DNA from: Lantana camara
Taxonomy: Eukaryota > Streptophyta > Magnoliopsida > Lamiales > Verbenaceae
DNA length: 64,000 bases
NCBI GenBank assembly: GCA_037501455.1
Contig: CM074856.1
Location: 93,942,001-94,006,000, forward strand
Reading direction: 5' to 3'
Under the pieces are notes generated by a model. It saw only the letters and a program-made list of their open reading frames with translations, did no database searches and was not told where the DNA came from. Position numbers and translations under genes: made by a program. Shown in pieces: positions 22,514 through 34,940 of this stretch (position 1 is its first letter; every line of letters begins with the position of its first letter).

Positions 22514-23268
22514 CTTTAAAAGTTGAAGCAAGAAAAGCTAGACTTTAGCTCAAAAGTGCAAAAAATGGAGGTTATGCTCTTGTTGTCTTTCTTATTTCTT
22601 CCTTGGCTAGTGTAATATGTGTAGCAGCAAACAATTGAGGGTTGAGGGTTGGTTGAAGGTGAGTTTTTGGTCAAGGCAAGTACATGTAATGAGTACTGTA
22701 GCTCACAAGTAGGTATTAGGAGCGTATTAGGGCACGAGGGGCTGAAATTTGCATTATCAAAGGTCTAAACGACATTGAAAAAACACGAAACTTGTTCCAT
22801 TGTGTCCGAATTGTCGAATCGAGTTGAACGGCGAAGACAGATCTCGAATCCTAGTTCCGTAGCTCAAGATATGAATTAAAACGTACACAAGTGTACTATA
22901 ATGACTTATTTTCCAAACAAGTCCAAAACTTTCAAAAGTTGCAATTAAGTCAAAGAACCAAGTTTTCAATTAAGTCCTAAAATTTTAAAATCATACAATT
23001 ACATCCTTAAATGACATATATCATATAATTTATGAAATTAGCATGCTCGGGATTAAAATTCGTATAGAACAAATTCATAATTCTCAAGAATTCAGATTAT
23101 AATTTCACTTAGGGCATATTCATGACATTTAAATCACATATTTCAAGTAGTTTCATATAATCACATAATCATTAAAATAACACACAATTACATAATTAAA
23201 TAATTTAAAAACGCAAATAACACTCTCATTACAACGTACTTGTACGGCCGGACGAGAGAGATGTTACA

Positions 23269-23929
23269 CCAACTCAATTCTATGCCCCGATATATCTTCT
23301 TCATCGCCCCTTGTTAGAATCCAAGTTTCAACTCTTAAGGCTCTCTTCGTGGCCTTGTCCCACGTGCTCGTATTCTTTGTAATTAGGGCTTCCTTAACTT
23401 CATCCAGAAGGCCTTCCATGAAGTATTTAGCCTTCATCTGATCGTTACCCATAATATGGGGTACATTTCCGCCCAACTTTTCGAATTCCTCCATGTATTC
23501 CACAACGGTCTTATCTCCTTGTTTTAAAGCGGGGAATTCTTCAAGTCTTCGCTCGTGCAGAATAGCCGGTGCGAACCTCTTTCGGAACTCTCGAACAAAC
23601 ACTTCCCAAGTCAACTCCTCACTCGTTTTCTCTAATTGTTGAGCAACCCTTTTCCACCATTGCCTTGCTTACCCTTGTAGAAGAAATGTAGCAAGGCGAG
23701 CCATGTTTTGAGAGTTACGTAGCTATATTTCAAAGAAACCTTCTATTTTCGAAAGCCACTCTTCAGCCCTTATATAATCTCCTTCTCGAAATTGGGGAGG
23801 ATTAAATGTTATAAATTCCCGGTACATCATCATTATCGGATTCATTGCTAATACTTCGGTGGAAGATTGTCCTTGATATCACAGATTTAGTTGAGAAGAT
23901 CAACCGTACGGTTGTTGACGTGGTAGTAC
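23269..23929 (-). pseudogene. gag of element F, truncated, several stops
   Basis: A Retrotrans_gag-type Gag, related to that of A and I. The acceptor-like GATTTTCAG lies at 23931-23939, but the ATG that follows it in A and I is GTA here. An internal Met begins MNPIMMMYREF, then FNPPQFREGD, ARQWWKRV, and the clean stretch starting LTWEVFVREFRKRFAP and running through YMEEFEKLGGNVPHIMGND. At least four nonsense codons lie in the N-terminal third; the C-terminal 117 codons are open. The zinc knuckles are absent because the gene is cut at 23269 by LTR E. Confidence 0.82.
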
Positions 23930-23939
23930 CCTGAAAATC

Positions 23940-24187
23940 TCAACAACTACAATAGATATATGCATGTCGATTAGTAAGTGCTCATGCCACATAATAAATC
24001 GAGTAAGAGCATCAAAGAAATGTAATGCATCACGCAATGTAAATCCAACAAAGTGATTAAAATTTCAATGCATCGCTTATCAAATCGTGATGCAAATGCA
24101 CACATAATCAAATTATCCTATGCCGTTTGACTTAGACAGACACAACCTGACACTGAACCCCGGTTTTGCAACCTAGGGCTCTGATAC
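23940..24187 (-). other. Leader and interrupted primer-binding site of element F
   Basis: Non-coding leader. It ends at 24178-24187 in gctctgatac, the first ten bases of the complemented primer site; the remaining ca follows the second TSD copy at 34380. A hairpin with apex GGTT-GCAA-AACC (complement of ggttttgcaacc, near 24162) sits next to it. Confidence 0.78.
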
Positions 24188-25541
24188 TGTAACACCCCGG
24201 AGCGAAGGGCGCCACATCCCCCGCACCATAACCCAACACGTGAAGCGAAATGGGAACTCCGCCCACGTATCAAGCCACGGCGAACGGGTGACAAACAAAA
24301 TTCAAACCTAAGCTAGGCGGTCTAGACCCTACTCAGAGCACGCAATAAAACAAATAACGAATGCGGAAGCACCAGAATCTCATAAAGCAAATAAAAATAC
24401 TCAAGACATATCAAACTTTCGATTCAATTTATACAAACTTTACAATTTCGAATTGGAGGCATAACTTATACATAATTCAGAATTGGCCAAAAAGCATAAA
24501 GAAAACGAAAATGCCATGCATGAGACTCAAGCTATCCTCAAACCCGACTCAAAGACAACCGCCTAGCTCCAACACCTCAGAACGGGTACCTGCAACTCAA
24601 ATCAAAGGGGGAAAAAGATAGAAATAACGAGGGTCAGTCCTAAGGACTGGTGAGGGGGCTAACACACGCACCCATGCATATACATAAGGGCAAAGCATAT
24701 ATAAAGCTTAAAGGGGTTCATGAACCGGGCACGGTTTTTGCATTCTAAAACATTTAACCCGTGGTAATATATATAAAGAAAGAAGGTTGGGGCCGAAGGC
24801 CAAATTCAGTCAAGTTTTAGAGTTTAGAAATCCGTCCCCGTTTCACAACCATAATCGAAACATAACGAACTGAAAGCATAAATCCATCACCCTTACTTAC
24901 TCCATACACCAAGGCGAAACGAAAACAAAACAAATCATAACCCAACTCCACCCCAACACCGTTTTGGGGAGAGATGTGCCCCTCTCAACCCCTGCTGAAA
25001 GCTGAATGAGACAGGGGATCCACCCGCTCCTTCGACGGGTCACTAAGCACACCGCCGGCTCAAGAAGACCCGCCTTCCCCTCGACCTCCCGAGGATGGGC
25101 GAAATCTCCCTTTTGTGGAGTCGTGTTGATGAGAGAGCCCGGCGACCCCATGGCCGACCCGGGATCACATACCACTTCTCCGGGGGCCAAACTTACACTT
25201 ACACTTATCACACTTACCAGGCGAAGCTTATCCACAAATCTTATCACGCTTACAAACACACACACACACTTAACAAAGCTTGTCAAAACAAAAGAAAATA
25301 GAGCTTATATACTTATAAAAGCGTTTTCAAATTCTTAAGACAAACGGGACAAATCCCACAAAATACGTATCCAAACACATATCTATATATATACATATAT
25401 AAGTCGCATGCGGGTTCGAAATTCAATTAGGGTCTTAGGTCATCATAACTAAAAGGAAAGAAAACCTCACCTGGACGAGCAAACCAACCAAAACGGACCA
25501 AAAGGAGTCAAACGAACCACTTCCTCAACAACGGAACAAAC

Positions 25542-27332
25542 CTAAGAGCAAAGCAAAGAGCAAGAGGCAAACTTAGACTCAAATGAACCATATTGACGCT
25601 CGGCGAATGCGTATGATTGCATAAAAGATGATATTATGTCATGAACACGTTCATGTGCACTATTAAAGAATTTAAATCGTATAATTAAGTCATTCAATCC
25701 TTCGCTCACTTTCATTCAAATTCATAATTTCACGTTTCCAATCAATTCAAGAAATTCAAAGCACAAGATCTAACATTTAGACAAATAAGAGCATTGAAGT
25801 AAATTAAGTTCGACACATATTCAAACGTATTCAATCTTACACAAAACTCTACTACATACACCCTATTACATAATATATCATATTTCCAAAGTTTGAAAAC
25901 AAGAACAAATCACAAGATAAGGGAAATGGGTTACGGGAAACACAAACGCCACAAAACGCACATAAACGGCATTCAACAAAAGCATGTCTAAATCTCATCC
26001 AAAAGTTATGAAAATGAACCAAAATACTCCCAAGACATAGTATAACAAGTTCATAGTTCATCACAAATGAAGATAAAGAGAGGTGAAACAAAGCAAAAAC
26101 CGAAAAGGAAAACCAAGGGCTGCGCAGGGGGAGGGACACGGGGGTGTCCCTCAACTTAACTAAGCTGAGCCATGGCTCAGTCCAGTCATGCCCAGGAAGC
26201 ATGACACGCCCGTGTCTCACATTTCAATGCAAATGAGACACGGGGGTGTCTCGGTACAGGCCAAAATCGCATACAAAGTTTTACCGGCAAAACTGACCCT
26301 AAACAAAATTAGTCCAAAAGCATAGAAAATCAACTCCAAATATTATGAAACTTGATATACGACGTATTTAGCATGTTAGGAACATATTTCATTTAGAACT
26401 CAAAGGCTAGATCACGCGTTAAGAGCACCGAAATCATGCAGCAACTCTGGAGTGTCAAAAACGGACACATGAGCTCAATTGGTTCAATCATGCCATAAAC
26501 AAGTACTTAGGGGCTGAATATGAAGCTAAAACTTTAGGGAATGAACACTAACATGATAAGAAACTAATATACTCCATGTTTATGCAAATTGACACGAATT
26601 GGAGCACATTAGAACCACCAAATAATCACAAAATGCAACAGCAGCAGTTCGGTTCGCGCATAGCATACAAACAGGCCATCATTCTTCGATTAGGAGCTCA
26701 AAATGAATCTAAAAACTTGCAAGAGCAGGGCTAACATGTAAAGCAATTGGTATACAACATCTCCATGCAAATTCACACGAATTGGAAGTCATTAACTCAA
26801 GCAACAAAGCACAAAACGTCACAGCAGTCCCAAAACAGGGGAGCAGTTTTTAAGGTTCAAGAACTCAAGTTTGCAGCCATATTAAAGCATGAATTCAGGG
26901 CAAAACGAAGCACATTCATAGAACAACATGTACCACATTACCAAGCATTAGCATACGAAATTGGAGGCAAGAATTCATCCATTTGATCTCAAAAACGTGA
27001 CAGCAGTTTGGTGGAAATGAGCAGATTTGCAGCAGTTCGGTTTTCAAGTTTCATGGCCAAAAACTCAAGGTTTCAATCATGTTATCAATGGATAATCAAC
27101 CCTAACACATCTATCATGAAGTATAGATCAAGAATGGAAGCAAAGAAGCTCATATAATCAACAAGGAAGCACCAAATCAGCCACAAACTTAAACTAAGCC
27201 ATGGAATAAAAAATATGAGCTAACCCTAACTATTCATGCAAGCTTTCAAACCCTTAATAAATCTGATGCATTTCATGAATTACAAAGATCAAATGAAGCA
27301 TAGAAGAGAGGAGAATACATAAATATACATAC
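25542..27332 (-). other. Predicted intron inside the G 3' LTR
   Basis: Donor TTAAAG-GTATGT and acceptor TTTGCTTTGCTCTTAG-GTTTG in the sense strand; 1,791 bp. The 5' LTR of G has the same sites, with one change (ATATTTATG flank) that does not touch the consensus. Confidence 0.6.
26131..26252. repeat. Palindrome cluster in the G 3' LTR (GACAC arms)
   Basis: AGGGACAC-GGGG-GTGTCCCT (core of 26131-26152), GACACG-CC-CGTGTC at 26203-26216 and GAGACAC-GGGG-GTGTCTC at 26235-26252. A fourth unit, CTGAGCCATGGCTCAG at 26165-26180, has lost six bases of its centre relative to the 5' LTR copy. Confidence 0.9.
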
Positions 27333-28076
27333 CTTTAAGATATGAAGAAGTATGGAGAAGATTGGCTTCAAAAATCACAAGACATGGGAGAGGGCTTCTT
27401 TCTTCTTCTTCTTCTCTCCATTTGCAGCAGATTTTCCTTCTCCTTGGGGTGTGTGGTCCGAAATGGAGAGGTAGGGAAGAGATAGGAGTGGTTAAAGATC
27501 AAATAAACCAAGGGTTAAAGTTTAAGCATGGTTAAAATGGGCCCACAAGTACATGACTAGTCAAAGAAGGTGGCTTAAGCACAAGCTGTTCGTTCCGGGC
27601 GAAAAACGAGGGTCCAAATGGGCTTAGAAAAATATCAAATCAGGTTCCTTGGCTTCATCTCTTCGTCACGAGTCCAACGCATCTTCCGGAATTCGAATCC
27701 GAATTCCCTAGCTCAAGTTATGGCCTCCGGAACAAGAGGGCGCTAAAACTAGTTAGGCCCTCATGTCCCTCGTCAAATACATAACCCGAAAACATAAAAC
27801 GAGCATACAAACACCTTCATAACTCACATATATCAAGCATATCGAAATTTCACAAAAATCGGAATTGAATTCCGGCACATAACGAGCAAATTACGAGCAT
27901 ACGAAACTTAAACGTTTAAAAATCAAAGTTCAAGAATATAAACAATTAATTTCATATTAATTCAAATAATCATATAAGCATTAAAATAACATTCAAATAC
28001 GTAATTAAATAATTTAAAGCACATAAAACCCTCTCATTACGGCGTACCTGGAAATCCGAACGATCGGGATGTTACA

Positions 28077-28113
28077 AACTCCCCTCCTTCAAAAGGACCT
28101 GTCCTCAGGTCCT
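28077..28113 (-). promoter_or_regulatory. Polypurine tract of element G with hairpin
   Basis: The sense reading is the stem AGGACCT / AGGTCCT with loop GAGGAC (28094-28113), then TTTGAAGGAGGGGAGTT directly before the LTR start TGTAACATCCC. Confidence 0.85.
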
Positions 28114-30411
28114 AAGGAGAATCTTGAATGGCATCGAAGACAAACCCAAAATCCACACTTCCGCTGCGCCACTCAGATCCTATACTTCTCGAAACCCTAC
28201 CTCCTTAATTGGCGAACCGGACACAAAGTCCTAGTCGTTTGCCCCCACTTCCCAAATAATGATTCGGGAGTAGTTGGAGAATTATCAACCTATGGCACAT
28301 AGACATTACTACACAAAGTCCATAACGTCTTTCTTATGCCAGAACAACCGAGTCTCAAAACTCCGAACAACCCCAACCCTGAGTGGGATAAACTCGTGAC
28401 CTTGCACTCCTTAAGGCGTAGGCTACCGTTCTTCTACGAGCAACACACAACAAAGGCCTTCCTTTGTGCCTCGGTTGGAAACAAGGTAGCCTTTTGTACC
28501 TTCGGTTAGGCAAGAGCCAATACCGTGGGTAACTCTCTTCAACCGCCTCTTCCGACTCAAACCATGCCCCTTACTCTGAGACAATCCTCGGTTCTTCTAC
28601 GGGAAATACCAACGGGTTAGCTTTCTATCTAATACCGGAAGATATCGTTGAGTCCCTGACGGACCTCCTAAAAGCATGCGCTATCTCCAACGAGAACAAG
28701 ACGCCTCCAGACAAGCCGACCAAAAGCAGTTCGACCCTCACAACTCACCACTCACGAACACTCCACACCACAAGCTCTCACCACAAGAAAGTACTAACAC
28801 AAGAAGAAAATAAATAAAGCACACAACGAACAAGAGCCAAGAAGGAAAGGAAATACATAACAAGCAAAACTAGGAAATAAAGGAAGCACACTTCAAACAA
28901 GAACCAAGAAGAGAAAGAATCACACAATAGGCAAGAACCAAGGGTGAAAGCAATTACGCATCAAGCAGAACTGAAAAGGGAAGGAGACACATTACAAGTA
29001 AGAGCCACGAAGGGAAAGAAACACTTAACAAGCAAGAACAAGAAGAGGCATAATTACACAAAAAACATAATGAAGAATCACCTAAAAACAAGGAGTAAGA
29101 CAATAAGTACATGGGTTTCCCCCGAATGTTAAAATATGTGTGAAATGTAATACCATGAATGCTTCATGTACCGTTCACCATAGGAGTAGCGTTGAGTGTG
29201 GTGTCATCCTCTTGTTTTCCGGGAGGATCATCTTGTGCTTGAACCGGGATCTTGAAGTCATAGCATTTCCTTGAAGACCTTAACTTCTTGTTGTTCGATT
29301 AACTTTCATCATGCCTTCGATTCCTCCACAATTGAGTCCTCCTACCACCTTTGGTATTGAAATCTCTCCTTGTTTGATACTGGTGACCTCATGAGATTCT
29401 TGAGTTTCTTCATGCCATGTAATTCGAGTCTCTACAATGTATATATTAAATTGCTTCCGCTGAGGAGATGTAAAAATCTATCCATCTTCAGTATTTGAAT
29501 CTTCTTATACTCGGCAACTTTGAAGTCTTAAGTTTTCAAAATTTCTCTTGTCTCTTAGTTTCTCGCCTTGTCTCCCAATTATTTCACCTTGAAATATTTT
29601 CCCAACTCGCGGCACTTGAAACAATTCCTAATTCCTCTTAATTTGATCCTTTTACTTCGGTGTAGGAATCTTTCTTTTCTTAACATTGTTGATATCTTGA
29701 AGCTTCTCGAAATTTCTTGAAATTTAGATTCCTTGCTTGATCTTCGAACTCCAAACTGATCTTTTCTTCTCATAAGTGTTGGTAGGACTCCCTTCATTAA
29801 TTACCCATTCCTTCATAGCTCCTTTTATCTTGTATCCTCGGATCACGCACATATTCTTGAAATTTGAAGATTTGATAGAATTTCATACTCACTTGCTTGA
29901 AATCAATTCCGAACCTTAGGACAGTCCTCGAAGATACCCAATCTTTTAAACCTTTATTGGAAATCGTCCATCTACTTTCATTCTTAAATTTGAAACTTTC
30001 CTATCACCAAACACGAAAGGAGGGTGCTTGTACAAAGTTCTCGAATAGAACTTCTTCACAGGAATTATTCTCGAACTCCTCAAATCTTTATTCAAATCTC
30101 TTGATCACCTAGAACTTGACCTTGATATCCCCATTTCAAACCGCTTCAAAAGATAAAGTCTCTAAACCCCTTATAGCCTGAATATACCTGTCTCCCTTGT
30201 CCTTTTCCCGGTAATACTTGTTGATGTCGAAGGAGTATCCTGAAATAAAATATAATTCCAAGAAGGTATCGATGCATGCGGGGTTTCTAGTGCATGTTCA
30301 TGTAAACTATTAATACAAATAATATCACGTAAGTCACATAAATGATGTAGTGATTGCCAACAAACATGAAATCCTAAGCCGAACGACCTAGACAAACCCG
30401 ACACGACACGA
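28114..30411 (-). other. Gene-less internal region of element G
   Basis: About 2.3 kb. Frames are short on both strands and none resembles gag, protease, RT or integrase. A purine-rich sense strand stretch at about 28790-29100 holds loosely repeated AAGAACCAAGAAG-type words. Similar gene-less internal sequence is seen in H. Confidence 0.6.
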
Positions 30412-30446
30412 GAGCTCCGGTTTTGCAACGTAGAGCTCTGATACCA
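30412..30446 (-). promoter_or_regulatory. Primer-binding site of element G and adjoining hairpin
   Basis: The complement of 30435-30446 is TGGTATCAGAGC. It overlaps a hairpin (30412-30438) with GAGCTC arms and apex GTT-GCAA-AAC. Confidence 0.88.
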
Positions 30447-30454
30447 CTTAAGGA

Positions 30455-33400
30455 TGTAACACCCCGGAGCGAAGGGCGCCACATCCCCCGCACCATAACC
30501 CAACACGTGAAGCGAAATGGGAACTCCGCCCACGTATCAAGCCACGGCGAACGGGTGACAAACAAAATTCAAACCTAAGCTACGCGGTCTAGACCCTACT
30601 CAGAGCACGCAATAAAACAAATAACGAATGCGGAAGCACCAGAATCTCATAAAGCAAATAAAAATACTCAAGACATATCAAACTTTCGATTCAATTTATA
30701 CAAACTTTACAATTTCGAATTGGAGGCATAACTTATACATAATTCAGAATTGGCCAAAAAGCATAAAGAAAACGAAAATGCCATGCATGAGACTCAAGCT
30801 ATCCTCAAACCCGACTCAAAGACAACCGCCTAGCTCCAACACCTCAGAACGGGTACCTGCAACTCAAATCAAAGGGGGAAAAAGATAGAAATAACGAGGG
30901 TCAGTCCTAAAGACTGGTGAGGGGGCTAACACACGCACCCATACATATACATAAGGGCAAAGCATATACAAAGCTTAAAGGGGTTCATGAACCGAGCACG
31001 GTTTTTGCATTCTAAAACATTTAACCCGTGGTAATATATATAAAGAAAGAAGGTTGGGGCCGAAGGCCAAATTCAGTCAAGTTTTAGAGTTTAGAAATCC
31101 GCCCCCGTTTCACAACCATAATCGAAACATAACGAACTGAAAGCATAAATCCATCACCCTTACTTACTCCATACACCAAGGCGAAACGAAAACAAAACAA
31201 ATCATAACCCAACTCCACCCCAACACCGTTTTGGGGAGAGATGTGCCCCTCTCAACCCCTGCTGAAAGCTGAATGAGACAGGGGATCCACCCGCTCCTTC
31301 GACGGGTCACTAAGCACACCGCCGGCTCAAGAAGACCCGCCTTCCCCTCGACCTCCCGAGGATGGGCGAAATCTCCCTTTTGTGGAGTCGTGTTGATGAG
31401 AGAGCCCGGCGACCCCATGGCCGACCCGGGATCACATACCACTTCTCCGGGGCCCAAACTTACACTTACACTTATCACACTTACCAGGCGAAGCTTATCC
31501 ACAAATCTTATCACGCTTACAAACACACACACACACTTAACAAAGCTTGTCAAAACAAAAGAAAATAGAGCTTATATACTTATAAAAGCGTTTTCAAATT
31601 CATAAGACAAACGGGACAAATCCCACGAAATACGTATCCAAACACATATCTATATATATACATATATAAGTCGCATGCGGGTTCGAAATTCAATTAGGGT
31701 CTTAGGTCATCATAACTGAAAGGAAAGAAAACCTCACATGGACGAGCAAACCAACCAAAACGGACCAAAAGGAGTCAAACAAACCACTTCCTCAACAACG
31801 GAACAAACCTAAGAGCAAAACAAAGAGCAAGAGGTAAACTTAGACTCAAATGAACCATATTGACGCTCGGCGAATGCGTATGATTGCATAAAAGATGATA
31901 TTATGTCATGAACACGTTCATGTGCACTATTAAGGAATTTAAATCATATAATTAAGTCATTCAATCCTTCACTCACTTTCATTCGAATTCATAATTTCAC
32001 GTTTCCAATCAATTCAAGAAATTCAAAGCACAAGATCTAACATTTAGACAAATAAGAGCATTGAAGTAAATTAAGTTCGACACATATTCAAACGTATTCA
32101 ATCTTACACAAAACTCTACTACATACACCCTATTACATAATATATCATATTTCCAAAGTTTGAAAACAAGAACAAATCACAAGATAAGGGAAATGGGTTA
32201 CAGGAAACACAAACGCCACAAAACGCACATAAACGGCATTCAATAAAAGCATGTCTAAATCTCATCCAAAAGTTATGAAATTGAACCAAAATACTCCCAA
32301 GACATAGTATAACAAGTTCATAGTTCATCACAAATGAAGATAAAGAGAGGTGAAACAAAGCAAAAACCGAAAAGGAAAACCAAGGGCTGCGCAGGGGGAG
32401 GGACACGGGGGCGTCCCTCAACTTAACTACGCTGAGCCACGCCCGTGGCTCAGTCCATTCATGCCCAGGCAGCATGACACGCCCGTGTCTCACATTTCAA
32501 TGCAAATGAGACACGGGGGTGTCTCGGTACAGGCCAAAATCGCATACAAAGTTTTACCGGCAAAACTGACCCTAAACAAAATTAGTCCAAAAGCATAGCA
32601 AATCAACTCCAAATATTATGAAACTTGATATACGACATATTTAGCATGTTAGGAACATATTTAATTTAGAACATAAAGGATAGATCACGCGTTAAGAGCA
32701 CCGAAATCATGCAGTAACTCTGGAGTGTCAAAAACGGACAAAGGAGCTCAATTGGTTCAATCATGCCATGAACAAGTACTTAGGGGCTGAATATGAAGCT
32801 AAAACTTTAGGGAATGAACACTAAAATGATAAGCAACTAATATACTCCATGTATATGCAAATTGACACGAATTGGAGCACATTGAACCACCAAATAATCA
32901 CAAAATTCAACAGCAGCAGTTCGGTTCGCGCATAGCATACAAACAGGCCATCATGCTTCGATTAGGAGCTCAAAATGAATCTAAAAACTTGCAAGAGCAG
33001 GGCTAACATGTAAAGCAATTAGTATACAACATCTCCATGCAAATTCACACGAATTGGAAGTCATTAACTCAAGCAAGAAAGCACAAAACGTCACAGCAGT
33101 CCCAAAACAAGGGAGCAGTTTTTAAGGTTCAAGAACTCAAGTTTGCAGCCATATTAAAGCATGAATTCAGGGCAAAACGAAGCACATTCATAGAACAACA
33201 TGTATACCACATTACCAAGCATTAGCATACGAAATTGGAGGCAAGAATTCATCCATTTGATCTCAAAAACGTGACAGCAGTTTGGTGGAAATGAGCAGAT
33301 TTGCAGCAGTTCGGTTTTCAAGTTTCATGGCCAAAAACTCAAGGTTTCAATCATGTTATCAATGAAGAATCAACCCTAACACATCTATAATGAAGTATAG

Positions 33401-34374
33401 ATCAAGAATGGAAGCAAAGAAGCTCATATAATCAACAAGGAAGCACCAAATCAGCCACAAACTTAAACTAAGCCATGGAATCAAAAATATGAGCTAACCC
33501 TAACTATTCATGCAAGCTTTAAAACCCTTAATAAATCTGATGCATTTCATGAATTACAAAGATCAAATGAAGCATATAAGAGAGGAGAATACATAAATAT
33601 ACTTACCTTTAAGATATGAAGAAGTATGGAGAAGATTGGCTTCAAAAATCACAAGACATGGGAGAGGGCTTCTTTCTTCTTCTTCTTCTCTCCATTTGCA
33701 GCAGATTTTCCTTCTCCTTGGGGTGTGTGGTCCGAAATGGAGAGGTAGGGAAGAGATAGGAGTGGTTAAAGATCAAATAAACCAAGGGTTAAAGTTTAAG
33801 CATGGTTAAAATGGGCCCACAAGTACATGACAAGTCAAAGAAGGTGGCTTAAGCACAAGCTGTTCGTTCCGGGCGAAAAACGAGGGTCCAAATGGCCTTA
33901 GAAAAATATCAAATCAGGTTCCTTGGCTTCATCTCTTCATCACGAGTCCAACGCATCTTCCGGAATTCGAATCCGAATTCCCTAGCTCAAGTTATGGCCT
34001 CCGGAACAAGAGGCGCGCTAAAACTAGTTAGGCCCTCATGTCCCTCGTCAAATACTTAAGGTTTAAAACCTCGACAAACGAACCCGAAAACATAAAACGA
34101 GCATACAAACACCTTCATAACTCACATATATCACGCATATCGAAATTTCACAAAAATCGAAATTGAATTCCGGCACATAACGAGCAAATTACGAGCATAC
34201 GAAACTTAAACGTTTAAAAATCAAAGTTCAAGAATATAAACAATTAATTTCATATTAATTCAAATAATCATATGAGCATTAAAATAACATTTAAATACGT
34301 AATTAAATAATTTAAAGCACATAAAACCCTCTCGTTACGGCGTACCTGGAAATCCGAACGATCGGGATGTTACA
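30455..34374 (-). repeat. 5' LTR of element G (3,920 bp)
   Basis: Near-identical partner of 24188-28076. Differences seen include C for G at about position 130 of the LTR, loss of a base pair in the CAGTCCT stem, an intact palindrome CTGAGCCAC-GCCC-GTGGCTCAG at 32432-32453, and a roughly 30-bp extra segment near 34060. Confidence 0.93.
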
Positions 34375-34389
34375 GATACCACTTACGGA

Positions 34390-34638
34390 TGTAGCACCCC
34401 GCACGTTGGGTCACCACATTCCCCACACCAAAGCCTAATCCACATACGAAATGGAAAGTCCGTACATGAACCAAACTGTGGCGAACGGGAGACCTGACAG
34501 ACTCACACCTAAGCTAGGCGAAACGTAAACCCTGAAGAAAGAAAACCGGACAAGCAATAGGAATGGGGAAGCGGAAATGAGCCATACAAAATTCAAACAT
34601 ACAAAAGTAGGTGACGGTTTCAACTAGTATAAATACCT
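34390..34638 (-). repeat. 5' LTR of element F, left piece
   Basis: Starts tgtagcaccccgcacg, eight bases beyond the primer site remnant (cacttacgga). It carries the complement of a CGCCTAGCTTAGG-type block and stops at the tacct target of H. Confidence 0.8.
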
Positions 34639-34940
34639 TGTAACGCCCCACATGTTCAAATTATTCAGGTACGCGCGCCACACGTGTGAGTTTGAGAGTT
34701 CAAACAGTTAAGCGTGCTTAATTGAATTATGTGACAAAGTGGATTATGTGATTAATTGTCTAATTGCCTATATTTTCATTTCATTCCTATTTCATTTTAA
34801 TTTCATTTTCTAACATATGCATGATTTATACATTTCATCTCATAACATGTTTTCATATGTATATATATACTTACATACACTTAAATTAATTTCATAAGAG
34901 TAATATTTATATACTACATTCATGAAACATGCATTGTATA
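34639..34940 (+). repeat. 5' LTR of element H, left piece
   Basis: TGTAACGCCCCACATG and on, matching 55898 onward. Ends in gtata, the target of array I. Confidence 0.9.

Larger units (their letters stand above)
19470..23268 (-). repeat. LTR E (about 3.8 kb), status unresolved
   Basis: Starts cgtagcacccc (first T changed to C) just after the copia LTR and ends gagatgttaca. It has the full set of LTR motifs: the complement of the GGGGGATGTGG-type block, a TATA-like repeat near 20055, and the stem TAGTC / GACTA at 19920-19934. Predicted exon 1 ends at 22514, intron 1 is 22513-20845 and exon 2 is 20844-20760. Its right end abuts the gag of F in mid-frame. The flanking 5-mers (cagac and ccaac) do not match, so it may be a solo LTR whose left flank was replaced by the copia insertion, or a 3' LTR joined to gag by deletion. 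It is most like G in sequence. Confidence 0.8.
24188..28076 (-). repeat. 3' LTR of element G (3,889 bp)
   Basis: tgtaacaccccgg to gggatgttaca. It contains the stem CAGTCCT / AGGACTG with a single-base loop at 24635-24649, the predicted exon 2 (25541-25471) with the second donor CAG-GTGAGG, intron 1, and the palindrome cluster. The apparent proteins of about 86, 110 and 129 residues that repeat in both LTRs are non-coding LTR sequence. Confidence 0.93.
24188..34374 (-). mobile_element. Element G: young non-autonomous LTR element, no gene, TSD gatac
   Basis: 3' LTR (24188-28076), internal region (28077-30454), 5' LTR (30455-34374). gatac flanks both ends (24183-24187 and 34375-34379). The LTRs are near-identical: one mismatch in the first ~240 bp, with scattered SNPs and one gap of about 30 bp near 34060 elsewhere. 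The 2.4-kb internal region shows no gag or pol in any frame; it has only the primer site, polypurine tract and purine-rich sequence. It is therefore LARD-like. The insertion point is inside the primer-binding site of F. Confidence 0.92.

Noticed and set aside
19470..23929. LTR E as the 3' LTR of element F
   Set aside because: E differs clearly from the F 5' LTR at both ends (gagatgttaca against gggacgtcaca, and different left-end sequence), so it is not the simple partner; left as unresolved.
24361..24621. 86-residue open frame found twice, identical (also 30628-30888)
   Set aside because: Identical because both lie in the near-identical LTRs of G; no domain, no codon signal, and antisense to the element.
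24897..25286. 129-residue frame with a hydrophobic N-terminus, found twice (also 31164-31553)
   Set aside because: LTR sequence, repeated only because the LTR is. It runs in the sense direction, but no start context or domain supports a protein.
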